Shown: piece by piece, positions 37,317-45,818 of the stretch
Numbering within the stretch: position 1 is the first letter of the stretch
Layout of the letters: each line of letters begins with the position of its first letter
NCBI RefSeq assembly: GCF_000381925.1
Contig: NZ_KB907308.1
Location: 1,674,001-1,738,000 of the forward strand
Origin: Nocardia sp. BMG111209
Lineage (GTDB): Bacteria > Actinomycetota > Actinomycetes > Mycobacteriales > Mycobacteriaceae
DNA length: 64,000 nucleotides
Reading direction: 5' to 3'
Position numbers and translations under genes: made by a program
Notes under the pieces: model-generated
What the model was told of the DNA's origin: nothing
The model's input: the letters and a program-made list of their open reading frames with translations, nothing else
The model's database searches: none

Positions 37317-37886
37317 ATGGCCGTTCTCGGCACCCTGCTGCGGAACCGGCACGCCGGAGAAGACCGCATGGCCTGGAATCTGCCGAATCTGGCCTGCGAC
37401 ACCGTATTCGAGCTCACCAGCCCGGACTTCACCCACGAGCAGCCGCTGCCGCCCGTGCACGCGTCCAAGCGGGCCGGCGGCGCCGATCTGTCCCCCGCGC
37501 TGATCTGGGCGCCGCCGCCGGGCCGCGCATCCCAGTTGCTGCTGGTCGTCGAGGATCCCGACGCCCCGACCGGCCGCCCGTTCGTGCACTGTGTCGCCCT
37601 GCTGGAACCGACCCTCACCACGCTGCCGCAGGACGCGCTGCGCGCGGGCACCACGATCCCGGGTGTGCGGGTACTCCGCTCCGGTATGGGCCGCGGCTAT
37701 CTCGGCCCGGCGCCGATCAAGGGTCACGGCCCGCACCGCTACGCCTTCCAGCTGTTCGCCCTCGCCGAGCCGATCACCTCGGCGGGCGGCCGGATGCCCG
37801 AGGCCGCCAAGCCGCGCGACATCCTCACCGCCGCAACGACTCCGCTGGGCCGCGGCCGCATCGACGGCTTCTACGAACGCACCTGA
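37317..37886 (+). CDS. YbhB/YbcL (PEBP/Raf-kinase-inhibitor-like) protein
   Basis: 189-residue ligand-binding fold protein. Conserved pocket segments: GGADLSPALIWAPPP, VVEDPDAPTGRPFVHCVA (D-P-D-A-P and the His) and GHGPHRYAFQLFAL. Related to mycobacterial Rv2140c. Biological role of the family in bacteria is unclear; anion or lipid binding is proposed. The ATG at 37317 has GAGGAG seven bases upstream. Confidence 0.9.
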   Translation: MAVLGTLLRNRHAGEDRMAWNLPNLACDTVFELTSPDFTHEQPLPPVHASKRAGGADLSPALIWAPPPGRASQLLLVVEDPDAPTGRPFVHCVALLEPTLTTLPQDALRAGTTIPGVRVLRSGMGRGYLGPAPIKGHGPHRYAFQLFALAEPITSAGGRMPEAAKPRDILTAATTPLGRGRIDGFYERT

Positions 37887-37985
37887 ACGAATCCCCTCCG
37901 TCGCCGGCGAGCGGCGGATCCGGTGACGCGGGCAGCACCGCGGCAAATCCGGGAAAGGCGGACCGGGCGGGCATAGTGTCGGTAC

Positions 37986-38708
37986 GTGAACGAGATCCGG
38001 CACCGGACCCATCCGCGGGAACCGCACGGCGAGAGCGTCAATGCCCGGCTGAACTGGTTGCGGGCGGGCGTGCTCGGCGCGAACGACGGGATCGTGTCCA
38101 CCGCGGGCCTGGTCGTCGGTGTCGCGGCGGTATCGGCCGATGTCACGCCGATCCTCACCGCCGGGCTCGCGGGGCTGGTGTCGGGCGCGATCTCCATGGC
38201 CGCGGGCGAATACGTCTCGGTGAGCACCCAGCGCGACACCGAACGGGCGGTGCTGTCGAAGGAGAGACGCGAACTGGCCGAAGAACCCGACTACGAATTA
38301 CGGGAACTGGCCGCGATCTACGTGGGCAAGGGATTGTCCGCCGCCACCGCACGGCAGGTCGCCCGGGAACTCACCGCACACGACGCGTTCGCCGCGCACG
38401 CCGACGCCGAATTGGGTTTGAACCCCGAGGATCTCACCGATCCGTGGCAGGCGGCGGCATCCTCGGCGGTGGCGTTCACCCTCGGCGCGCTGCTGCCGCT
38501 GCTGGCGATCACGCTGCCGCCCGCGACCTGGCGGGTACCGGTCACCATCGTCGCCGTGCTGATCGCACTGGCGATCACCGGCACGGTCAGCGCACGGCTC
38601 GGCGGCAGCCGGCCCCGGCGCGCGGTGCTGCGCGTGGTGGTCGGGGGCGCATTGGCGATGGCGATCACCTACGGCATCGGTCAGCTGCTGGGAGTGTCCG
38701 GGCTGTGA
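37986..38708 (+). CDS. VIT1/CCC1-family (Fe/Mn) membrane transporter
   Basis: 240-residue membrane protein with five helices. Diagnostic: WLRAGVLGANDGIVSTAGLVVG at the first helix (quoted in part as GANDGIVSTAGLVVGV), GAISMAAGEYVSVSTQRDTE in the second/third, then a charged cytosolic loop of about 70 residues with the metal-binding Glu cluster (KERRELAEEPDYE) and three C-terminal helices. Likely exports Fe2+ or Mn2+ from the cytosol. A -10 box TAGTGT (37974-37979) lies six bases before the GTG: leaderless. Its last 28 bases overlap the convergent response regulator gene. Confidence 0.9.
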   Translation: MNEIRHRTHPREPHGESVNARLNWLRAGVLGANDGIVSTAGLVVGVAAVSADVTPILTAGLAGLVSGAISMAAGEYVSVSTQRDTERAVLSKERRELAEEPDYELRELAAIYVGKGLSAATARQVARELTAHDAFAAHADAELGLNPEDLTDPWQAAASSAVAFTLGALLPLLAITLPPATWRVPVTIVAVLIALAITGTVSARLGGSRPRRAVLRVVVGGALAMAITYGIGQLLGVSGL

Positions 38709-39337
38709 CCGCGCGCCAGCAACGCCAGGCGCACCCGGTTGACGGCGCCGGTCTTCGACAGCAGGCCCGCGACATGGGTTTTCACCGTGGTGATCCCGAG
38801 ATGCAGGGCCGCGGCGATCTCGGCATTGGACATGCCGAGCGAAACGAGGTGCAGGACTTCGGTTTCCCGTCGCGTGAGCGCAGGTAGCGGCACCGGGGGC
38901 GGCGTCGCCGTCCGCGCGGTGACCGCCGAATCCACCACGCGGCCCAGCACATCCGGCGAGAACGGCCGCTGACCCGCTGCCGCGCGGCGGATCCCGTCGA
39001 GCAGTTCCGCGGGTGAGGCGTCCTTGACCAGGAACCCACAGGCCCCGGCGGCCAACGCGGGGTACAGATGTTCGTCGTCGTCGAAGGTGGTGAGCACCAG
39101 TACCCGGGCGGCGGGATTCGCGGCGAGAATCGTTTCGGTACAGCGGATTCCGTCCATGCCCGGCATCCGCAGATCCATCAGGACGACATCCGGGCGCAGC
39201 CGGTCCGCCAGCCGGACCCCGCCGGCGCCGTTACCGGCCTCACCCACCACCTCCAGATCATCGGCGCTGTCGCACAGCATCCGCAGGCCCGCCCGTACCA
39301 ACTGCTGATCGTCGACCAGCAGCACCCGGACGGTCAT
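38681..39337 (-). CDS. NarL/LuxR-type response regulator
   Basis: 218-residue response regulator. Receiver domain: VLLVDDQQLVRAGL with acidic pocket, DVVLMDLRMPGMDG with the phosphorylated Asp (about residue 54), TTFDDDEHL and the switch Lys in FLVKDAS. Output: LuxR helix-turn-helix LTRRETEVLHLVSLGMSNAEIA (in part) and TTVKTHVAGLLSK. ATG at 39337 overlaps the stop of the kinase gene (ATGA), so both are made together. Target genes unknown; it might control the neighbouring transporter, inference only. Confidence 0.95.
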   Translation of the reverse strand: MTVRVLLVDDQQLVRAGLRMLCDSADDLEVVGEAGNGAGGVRLADRLRPDVVLMDLRMPGMDGIRCTETILAANPAARVLVLTTFDDDEHLYPALAAGACGFLVKDASPAELLDGIRRAAAGQRPFSPDVLGRVVDSAVTARTATPPPVPLPALTRRETEVLHLVSLGMSNAEIAAALHLGITTVKTHVAGLLSKTGAVNRVRLALLARGHSPDTPSS

Positions 39338-40521
39338 CTCGCGCGTCCCGGCAGGCAGGCGTGCAACCGCCACCCGGTCGCCACCGGACCGGCCGTCATA
39401 CTGCCGCCGAGCAGTTCCACCCGCTCGGCCAGCCCGATCAGTCCCAACCCGGCCGGGCCGGGTCCGGCCGGCGCCGGCTCGGCACCGGAACCGTTGTCGG
39501 ACAACGAGAAATCGATCCCGTCGCCGACCGTGACGGTCAGCCGGGCGGTCGCGCCGAGGCCGGCGTGCCGCACCACGTTCGCCAGTCCCTCCTGGGTGAG
39601 CCGGAGCAGGGTGTGCGCGGTGACCGGGTCCACCGTGGCCACGTCACCGATCTCCGTCGTCACCACCGGTCCCAGCCGGCAGGTGCGGCGCACCACCGCC
39701 TCGATCGCCTCGGGCAGTTCGGCGGCCGTGATCAGCGTGGTGTCGGTCTGCCTCGGATCACGCAGCACGGCAACGAGTTTGCGCAGATCCGCAAGGGTTT
39801 CCCGGCCACTGGAGTGGATATCGTCGAGCACCTCCAGCACGGCAGCCGGCGCCTGCGGCAGCGCGTGCCGCGCCACCCCGACCCGCAGCACCGTCGACGA
39901 CACGTGATGGGCGATCAGATCGTGCAGTTCCCGGGCGATCGCGGAACGCTCGGCGGTCCGCGCCGCCGCGACCTCGGCCCGCCGCCGCGCGGCGATCTCG
40001 TCCGCGATCCGATGCGCGCGGGCAGCGCTGTCGAGCGCGTTGCGCAGCAGCGCACCGATCACCAACGGCAACCCGGCCATCACCACGGCCCGGTAACCGA
40101 TCGCCGCGGCGCCACCGGCCGGATGCAGCAGATAGGCGGCGGCCAGCGCGCCCGCACCCAGCCACGGCCGCCATCCGCCCCGGCGCAGCGCCAGTTCGGT
40201 CAACGCCACCGCCGCGGCCGCCTTACCGACCAGCGGGCCGGTGTGCCCCAACTCGAAACCGAGGACCAGCAGTCCCGTGGTCAGCAGCGAGGTGGTCAGC
40301 GGCCGACGGGCGCCACCCACGGTCGCCGCCACCGCGAGCAGTCCGAGTGCCCAATCCACGATGGTCGGCGAATTGCCCAGCCACAGCAGGCATCCCGTGG
40401 CCAGCAACAGCAACGCGGGCAGCCGCACCGGCAGCGACCGCTCGTGGAACAACCATTCGATCCCGCGCGCGACCCCGGCCGGCTCCGGCCTCCGGGACCA
40501 CGCCGCCGACACATCCACCAC
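39334..40521 (-). CDS. sensor histidine kinase, NarL-partner type
   Basis: 395-residue HPK7-type kinase. The first half has five or six membrane helices (ALLLLATGCLLWLGN onward) with no extracellular sensor domain, so it probably senses the membrane or binds in it. HisKA_3: AIARELHDLIAHHVSSTV with the phosphorylated His. HATPase: LLRLTQEGLANVVRHA (N box), LSDNGSGAEP and GLGLIGLAERVELLGG (G box). Start is uncertain: GTG at 40521 is used, GTG at 40512 with GGGGTGGTGG upstream is as likely; longer forms are shadowed by the divergent gene. Confidence 0.9.
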   Translation of the reverse strand: MVDVSAAWSRRPEPAGVARGIEWLFHERSLPVRLPALLLLATGCLLWLGNSPTIVDWALGLLAVAATVGGARRPLTTSLLTTGLLVLGFELGHTGPLVGKAAAAVALTELALRRGGWRPWLGAGALAAAYLLHPAGGAAAIGYRAVVMAGLPLVIGALLRNALDSAARAHRIADEIAARRRAEVAAARTAERSAIARELHDLIAHHVSSTVLRVGVARHALPQAPAAVLEVLDDIHSSGRETLADLRKLVAVLRDPRQTDTTLITAAELPEAIEAVVRRTCRLGPVVTTEIGDVATVDPVTAHTLLRLTQEGLANVVRHAGLGATARLTVTVGDGIDFSLSDNGSGAEPAPAGPGPAGLGLIGLAERVELLGGSMTAGPVATGWRLHACLPGRAR

Positions 40522-40645
40522 CCCATGATGCCGCCCACCGGCGGCGGGCGACTCCTCCCGAAGGAGGAGATCCGCTCCCCCGCCCGGCGTCGATCCCGGC
40601 CATCGGGCCGATCCGCGCGCCGCCGACCGAGACGACAGTGAACCC

Positions 40646-41920
40646 ATGTCCGACAACGACAATTCCGACCACACCGGCCCCGATCACTCCGATCGCGACG
40701 ACCACACCGACCGCACTGACCAGGACGACCACAATGACCGCACTGACCGCACCAGCACTAGGGGCAGGGGAGCTGGGGGCGTTGGGAGCGCTGACCGGGA
40801 AAACCACACTGACCACACTGACCGCACCGATCACTCCGATCACTCCGATCACGCTGATAGCACTGATCGCACTGATCGCACTGGCGGCGCTGACCGGGAC
40901 GACCGCACTGACCACTCCGACCAGGACGGGACCACACTCTCCGGCGGCGCACCATCGAGCCGGGGGGACGCCCGAGAGCACAGTGCCGCAGAACAATTCA
41001 CCGGCCGCCGATCGAACCGCCGCAGACTGCTGGGCGCCTTGGCGGCGACCGGGGTGGTCGCGGGTGCGGCCGGACTGGCCGGCGGTGTGGCGCTCGGCAC
41101 CGATGCCACCCCGCCGCGGCTGCCCGCCACCGGATTGCGCCGGTTCGACGGCAAGGTGGTCCTGATCACCGGCGCCACCTCCGGCATCGGTGCGGCGGCG
41201 GCGAAGTTGTTCGCCGCCGAGGGTGCCCGAGTCGCGTTCTGCGGCAGGCGAACCGACCGCGGCGCCGCGGTGGAGCGGGACATCCGCGCCGCCGGTGGCG
41301 AGGCCACCTACATCCGGGCCGATGTCCTGATCGAGGACGAGGTCCGGCGGTTCGTCGACACCGCCGCCGACCGGTACGGCGGACTGCACGTCGCCTTCAA
41401 CAATGCGGGCATCACCGTACAGAAGAAGCTGCACGAGTACAGCGCCGAGGAGTTCGACCGGGTCGTGCACACCAATCTGCGCGGCACCTTCCTCGCTCTC
41501 AAATACGAAGTGCCCCACCTGCTCCGCGCGGGCGGCGGCACCGTCGTCGTCACTGCGTCCTCGAATGCCATTGCCACGCAGGCCGGTCGCGCCGCCTACA
41601 CCGCGAGCAAACGCGGCCTGATCGGGCTGGTGCAGGCCGCGGCGCTGGACTACGCCGACGCCGGGATCCGGGTGAACGCGCTGGTCCCTGGAACCACCGA
41701 TACCGAATTGGTCCGTCGCGCAGCGGGAATGGAACATATTCCCGACGACGCGTGGGAGGTGTTCATCCGGCAGTGGGCGCGAAGCAATGTGCCGGGGATG
41801 GGGCGTCTGGCGACCGCCGAGGAGATCGCCACCTTCGCGCTCACCCTGGCCGCACCCGATTATCCGTATCTCACCGGCGCGCAACTGGTCATCGACGGCG
41901 GGAAAACCGCGCACGCCTGA
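40646..41920 (+). CDS. SDR with His/Asp/Thr-rich N-terminus and Tat-like signal
   Basis: 424-residue protein in three parts. Residues 1-118 are almost only Asp, His, Thr, Arg, Ser and Gly in HTDRTD-like repeats encoded by degenerate 9-base DNA repeats. Residues 121-150 form a twin-arginine-like signal (RRSNRRRLLG followed by a 20-residue apolar stretch). From 168 a complete classical SDR follows: VVLITGATSGIGAA, NNAGIT, AYTASKRG (Tyr-x3-Lys) and QLVIDGG. There is no ATG, GTG or TTG between the first ATG and the signal core, so the repeat region must be translated if the signal is. Either an exported or membrane-anchored oxidoreductase with a possible metal-binding tail, or a domain fusion. 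A GACAGT box six bases before the ATG suggests a leaderless mRNA. Confidence 0.78.
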   Translation: MSDNDNSDHTGPDHSDRDDHTDRTDQDDHNDRTDRTSTRGRGAGGVGSADRENHTDHTDRTDHSDHSDHADSTDRTDRTGGADRDDRTDHSDQDGTTLSGGAPSSRGDAREHSAAEQFTGRRSNRRRLLGALAATGVVAGAAGLAGGVALGTDATPPRLPATGLRRFDGKVVLITGATSGIGAAAAKLFAAEGARVAFCGRRTDRGAAVERDIRAAGGEATYIRADVLIEDEVRRFVDTAADRYGGLHVAFNNAGITVQKKLHEYSAEEFDRVVHTNLRGTFLALKYEVPHLLRAGGGTVVVTASSNAIATQAGRAAYTASKRGLIGLVQAAALDYADAGIRVNALVPGTTDTELVRRAAGMEHIPDDAWEVFIRQWARSNVPGMGRLATAEEIATFALTLAAPDYPYLTGAQLVIDGGKTAHA

Positions 41921-41926
41921 GCCCGG

Positions 41927-42574
41927 TCAGTCGTCGCTGACCACGATCCCGGCGGCGCGCGCGAATGCCGGTGCCAGGTCGAACAATTGACCGCTGCTGA
42001 TGATCGCGCCCTTCAGCGCCGCGATCCCGCCGGTGAGATCGAGGGTGCGGGCGCCGCGCAGGTCGACCTCGGTGAAGGTGGTGCGGTGCACCGTGACACC
42101 CTCGAGCCGGGAGCCGGGGAACGACACCCGGGCCAGCGTCGCCTCGTTGAAATCGGTACCGCGCAGCAGGCAATCGGTGAAGGTGACGTCGCGCAGCCGG
42201 GAGGCCCGGAAGTTCACCGCCTCGAATTTGCAGCCGGTGAAGCGGATCCGGTCCAGCCGGGCGCCGACGAGGTCGACACCGGTCAGCGCGTTGTCGACGA
42301 GTTCGGTGTCCAGCCAGCCGGATTCGCCCAGGTCGCCGCCGATCCAGCGGACCGCGCGCAGCAGCACCTCGTCGAACCGCGCCTGCCGGAACTCGCCACC
42401 GGTGAACTCGACGCCGGTGAAGGCCGAGCGGGAGAACCGGATACCGCGGGCATCCAGATCGGTGAAGGCGCGCTCGTCGAGATGTACGTATTCGTAATCG
42501 GTGTCGTATTCCGGCTCGCCGTGGAACACCTCGAGGCGGCCGGTGTAGGGCAGATCGGCGAGGTCACGTGGCAC
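41927..42574 (-). CDS. pentapeptide-repeat protein
   Basis: 215-residue protein whose residues about 40-185 follow the A(D/N)LXX pentapeptide pattern (FTGVEFTGGEFRQARFDEVL, TGVDLVGARLDRIRFTGCKF), giving a right-handed quadrilateral beta-helix. Some such proteins mimic DNA and protect gyrase, others have no known role. The GTG at 42574 lies six bases behind a -10 box TAGGGT (complement of 42581-42586): leaderless. It converges on the SDR with a six-base gap. Confidence 0.9.
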   Translation of the reverse strand: MPRDLADLPYTGRLEVFHGEPEYDTDYEYVHLDERAFTDLDARGIRFSRSAFTGVEFTGGEFRQARFDEVLLRAVRWIGGDLGESGWLDTELVDNALTGVDLVGARLDRIRFTGCKFEAVNFRASRLRDVTFTDCLLRGTDFNEATLARVSFPGSRLEGVTVHRTTFTEVDLRGARTLDLTGGIAALKGAIISSGQLFDLAPAFARAAGIVVSDD

Positions 42575-42616
42575 GCCTGCACCCTACGCGATCCGGGGGA
42601 CACGGCCGCGGCAGCC

Positions 42617-43384
42617 TCAGTGCCAGAGGAACGGGATGAGCCACGGCGGCGGCGCGGGCGCCGGGAACGCGTCCGGCCGGCCGGGTTCGAGGTTCGGGGC
42701 CTGGGGTTCGGGCAGGATCGGCGGTTCGGGCGTGACGGGCTGTTCGGGGACCTGCGGGGCCAGGGTGCCCGGCACCGCGGACGGCGCTCCCAGTTGCTCG
42801 GGCGCGCCTGGTACCGGCGAGATCGGGGCGCCCGGCGTGGCGGTACCCGAAGGCGTGCCCTGTACCCGCTGCAGTGTCCGCGGGGCTCCCGGCACACATT
42901 CCCAGCCGTGGCCGACCGGCCGTTCCCAGTGCGAAGTGATGCCGTTGTGCGAGCAGTCGGCGCCGTCGCGCTGGGTGCCGCCGCTGTCCACCTGCGAGAC
43001 GCACTCCCAGCCGCGTCCGACCACCAGCCCCCACTGCGCGACCAGACCGTCGTGACTGCAATCCTCGCCGAGCCGGTGTTCCTCCATGCGGACCAGCGGC
43101 AGGCATTCCCAGTGCCCGTTGCGCACGGCCCACTGGCCGGTCACCTCGTCCTCGGCACAGTCGTCGCCGTTGTGGCGGCCGTCGCCGGCCGGGCCGTTCC
43201 CGATCTCACCGGTGGCCGCGACGGATTGCGGGTCGACATCCTTACCGGAACGGTCGAACAACACCCCGATCAGCGCGGCGACGGCGACGATCGCGACGGC
43301 GACCGCGACTATTGCCACAGTGCGTGTGGTGGTGCTGTTTCCGTTCGCCGAACGGGTCGGCTGCGAATCCTCCGGTGACTCCAT
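42617..43384 (-). CDS. membrane-anchored protein with three Cys/Trp repeats and a Pro-rich tail
   Basis: 255-residue protein of unknown function. Residues 22-44 form one membrane helix (VAIVAVAVAIVAVAALIGVL). Outside it are three copies of a 22-residue module at about 74-95, 107-129 and 142-164: (D)-C-(S)-H-x-G-x(3)-x-W-x(4-5)-G-x-G/H-W-E-C, each with a Cys pair (76/94, 109/128, 144/163) that could form a disulfide. Residues 165-255 are rich in Pro, Gly and Ala, ending PPPWLIPFLWH. AAAGG lies eight bases before the ATG. Looks like a small cell-surface binding protein. Confidence 0.75.
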   Translation of the reverse strand: MESPEDSQPTRSANGNSTTTRTVAIVAVAVAIVAVAALIGVLFDRSGKDVDPQSVAATGEIGNGPAGDGRHNGDDCAEDEVTGQWAVRNGHWECLPLVRMEEHRLGEDCSHDGLVAQWGLVVGRGWECVSQVDSGGTQRDGADCSHNGITSHWERPVGHGWECVPGAPRTLQRVQGTPSGTATPGAPISPVPGAPEQLGAPSAVPGTLAPQVPEQPVTPEPPILPEPQAPNLEPGRPDAFPAPAPPPWLIPFLWH

Positions 43385-43485
43385 TGTCGGAACCTTTCGT
43401 CGACCAGTGTGCGACCACCGATACGAAAGCCCATCACTTCGGCACAGTACCAAGAAGACTATATTGCAGTGTTTGTGACGCGCGA

Positions 43486-43878
43486 TCAGTTCAGATCGAC
43501 GCGGACCGTGAGCAAATCGGTACCGACCGCACGCACCGCGGCACTGTTCGCACGCGGCAGTTCCTTCAGCCTCGATTTGGCATCGTCGCCGTTCAGGACA
43601 TGTGCGATACCGGAATGCCAATGTCCGTGCAGCCGCAGCCGAACGCGATTGTCCGCCCGGATATTACGAATATATTGCGACCGCTCCCCGAATTCGGAGA
43701 CGAACCAGAACGAATCGCCGACCCGACGCCCGCCCAGTGGTGTGACGCGCGGCCGGCCACTCACCCGGCCGGTGGTTTCGAGAAGTGTCTGAGTGCCCAG
43801 CCGCCGCGAAATCGGATTGGCCACGTGTCGTTGAAAAGTCGTTATCAACCGGTGTTGCAGATCGCGTCTGTCTACCAT
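43486..43878 (-). CDS. F420-dependent nitroreductase (DDN/DUF385) family protein
   Basis: 130-residue split-barrel protein. The family signature LLETTGRVSGRPRVTPLGG (residues 32-50), DSFWFVSEFGERSQYIRNIRA-type core (quoted in part as FWFVSEFGERSQYIRNI) and a conserved loop are present. Relatives use cofactor F420H2 to reduce quinones or nitro compounds at the membrane. The upstream 101 bases to the start of the Cys/Trp-repeat gene are AT-rich. Divergent from mmuM with 25 bases between the starts. Confidence 0.88.
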   Translation of the reverse strand: MVDRRDLQHRLITTFQRHVANPISRRLGTQTLLETTGRVSGRPRVTPLGGRRVGDSFWFVSEFGERSQYIRNIRADNRVRLRLHGHWHSGIAHVLNGDDAKSRLKELPRANSAAVRAVGTDLLTVRVDLN

Positions 43879-43903
43879 GTACCGACCGTAATACAGTGGT
43901 GCC

Positions 43904-44803
43904 GTGGTTTTCGACCCGAGCGCACGGCCCGTGATCTCCGACGGTGGTCTCGCGACCGAATTGGAGGCCCGCGGACACGACCTGACGGATGCGTTGTGGT
44001 CGGCCCGGTTGCTGCTCGATTCCCCCGACGAGATCCGGGCGGTGCACGCGGCCTACTTCCGGGCCGGCGCCCGCATCGCGATCACCGCGAGCTATCAGGC
44101 GTCGTTCGAGGGCTTCGCCGCCCGCGGACTGGATCACGCGGCCACCACCCGGCTGCTGCGCCGCAGCGTGACGCTGGCCCGGGAGGCCCGCGACGAGGTC
44201 GCCGGGGACGGCCGGCCGCGCTGGATCGCGGCCTCGGTCGGACCGTATGGGGCGATGCTCGCGGACGGTTCCGAATATCGCGGCCGATACGGGCTCGGCG
44301 TCGCCGCCCTGCGCGACCGGCATCGTCCCCGGTTCGAGGCGCTGCTCGCGGCGGATCCCGATCTGCTTGCGCTGGAGACGATTCCGGATATCGACGAGGC
44401 GGTGGCACTGGCCGATCTGGTGGCCGAGGCCGGCTTCCCGGCGTGGCTGAGCTACACCGTCGACGGTGACCGCACCCGGGCCGGGCAGCCGCTGACCGAG
44501 GCGTTCGCGGTGGCGGCGAGCACCCCGTATCTGGTGGCGGTCGGCGTGAACTGTTGCCGCCCCGCCGATGTCGCCCCCGCGATCACCGCCGCCCGCGCCG
44601 TCACCGGCAAGCCGATCGTGGTGTATCCGAACAGCGGTGAGGGCTGGGATCCGGCGCGGCGGCGTTGGACCGGCGCCTCCGAGTTCACCGAAACGGCCGT
44701 GCGCGAATGGCTTTCCCTCGGCGCCGACATCATCGGGGGCTGCTGCCGGGTCGGCCCGGCCGATATCGCGCGGCTGGTGCGGATTTCGGCCGAGTACCCG
44801 TGA
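43904..44803 (+). CDS. mmuM: homocysteine S-methyltransferase
   Basis: 299-residue TIM-barrel enzyme that methylates homocysteine to methionine using S-methylmethionine or AdoMet. Zinc ligands: Cys in GVNCCRP and the Cys pair in IIGGCCRVGP; homocysteine-site ISDGGLATELEARG at the start and ITASYQASFEGF. Normal length for MmuM. The GTG at 43904 lies six bases behind TACAGT (43892-43897): leaderless. No methionine-related riboswitch was seen upstream. Its stop is one base from that of the convergent dehydrogenase. Confidence 0.93.
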   Translation: MVFDPSARPVISDGGLATELEARGHDLTDALWSARLLLDSPDEIRAVHAAYFRAGARIAITASYQASFEGFAARGLDHAATTRLLRRSVTLAREARDEVAGDGRPRWIAASVGPYGAMLADGSEYRGRYGLGVAALRDRHRPRFEALLAADPDLLALETIPDIDEAVALADLVAEAGFPAWLSYTVDGDRTRAGQPLTEAFAVAASTPYLVAVGVNCCRPADVAPAITAARAVTGKPIVVYPNSGEGWDPARRRWTGASEFTETAVREWLSLGADIIGGCCRVGPADIARLVRISAEYP

Positions 44804-44804
44804 C

Positions 44805-45818
44805 TCAGCCGCGCTCGATCACCACCTTCCCGAACGGATCGCCCTCGCGGAAACAGCGATAGGCGTCGACGGCGGCCTCGAAGGGGAACACCCGGTCCAC
44901 GACCGGACGCAGCCGGTGCGCGGTGATCGCGCGGTTCATATCCTCGAAATCGGCCCGGCTGCCGACCGCGATCCGGCGGATCGACAGATATCTGCCGAGG
45001 AACGGATCCCCCGCCGGACCGTCGGCCGGGAATGCTCCGATCAGGGTGATCCGGGCGTTGAAGGCCGACGCCGCAACGGATTTCGCGAGCGTGGGTGGCC
45101 CGACCGCCTCCACCACGTGGTCGGCCCCGGCGCCGTCGGTGCGGTCCAGGACCGCCTGTTCCCAGTCCGGGAGTTCGGTGCGGTCGATCACCTCGTCGGC
45201 GCCGATCTCGCGCAACCGCTTCGCCTTCTCGGCGCTCGAGGTGATCGACAGCACCCGCGCCCCGCGCAATCGCGCGAACCGCACCGCGAACAGCGCGACG
45301 CTGCCGGTGCCGACGGTCAGTACGGTCTCGCCGGGCAGCACCGGCGCGGGATCCGCCAGCGTCTTCCACGCCACCACCCCGGCGCAGGTCAGGCTCGCCG
45401 CCTCCGCATCGGTGAGGTGATCCGGCACGATGACGACCGAATCCTCCTCCAGCACAATATGTTCGGCGAGCCACCCGTCGTGATTCGCACCGTACTGGTC
45501 GAGGACGTGCGCGAGCCGCTGCGGGCCGCGCAGCCAGTGCAGGTAGTAGGTGGCGGTGACCCGGTCACCGACCGCGACCCGGGTGACGCCGTCGCCCACG
45601 GCGATCACCTCACCGACCCCGTCGGACAACGGGACGACACCGGGTGTCGCGGGCAGCGGATAGGTACCGTCCATCAACATCAGATCGCGGCGGTTGAACG
45701 ACGCGGCCCGCACCCGCACCACGAGCTGGGTCGGCCCCGGCCGCGGCACCGGCCTGGGCGCGGCCCGCAGGCCCTCCGGTCCTTGCCCGGGAAAGAGTTG
45801 ATAGGCAACAGAATTCAT
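44805..45818 (-). CDS. zinc-type alcohol dehydrogenase/quinone reductase family (MDR) protein
   Basis: 337-residue MDR oxidoreductase. GroES-like domain with FNRRDLMLMDGTYPL and VPLSDGVGEVIAVG; Rossmann domain with VLTVGTGSVALFAVRFARLRGA. The Cys/His zinc ligands of classical ADHs are not seen, so it is of the zinc-free quinone-oxidoreductase type. ATG at 45818 overlaps the cupin stop (ATGA), with GGAGTGG upstream. Third gene of the NTF2-cupin-ADH operon that faces an XRE regulator. Confidence 0.9.
   Translation of the reverse strand: MNSVAYQLFPGQGPEGLRAAPRPVPRPGPTQLVVRVRAASFNRRDLMLMDGTYPLPATPGVVPLSDGVGEVIAVGDGVTRVAVGDRVTATYYLHWLRGPQRLAHVLDQYGANHDGWLAEHIVLEEDSVVIVPDHLTDAEAASLTCAGVVAWKTLADPAPVLPGETVLTVGTGSVALFAVRFARLRGARVLSITSSAEKAKRLREIGADEVIDRTELPDWEQAVLDRTDGAGADHVVEAVGPPTLAKSVAASAFNARITLIGAFPADGPAGDPFLGRYLSIRRIAVGSRADFEDMNRAITAHRLRPVVDRVFPFEAAVDAYRCFREGDPFGKVVIERG

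Noticed and set aside
40223..41914. 563-residue minus-strand reading frame with Val/Ile/Gly repeats
   Set aside because: It is the antisense of the DNA repeat in the SDR gene and of the histidine kinase; only the plus strand gives a recognisable domain.
43879..43903. SAM riboswitch upstream of mmuM
   Set aside because: Only 25 bases separate the divergent starts and the mmuM transcript appears leaderless.
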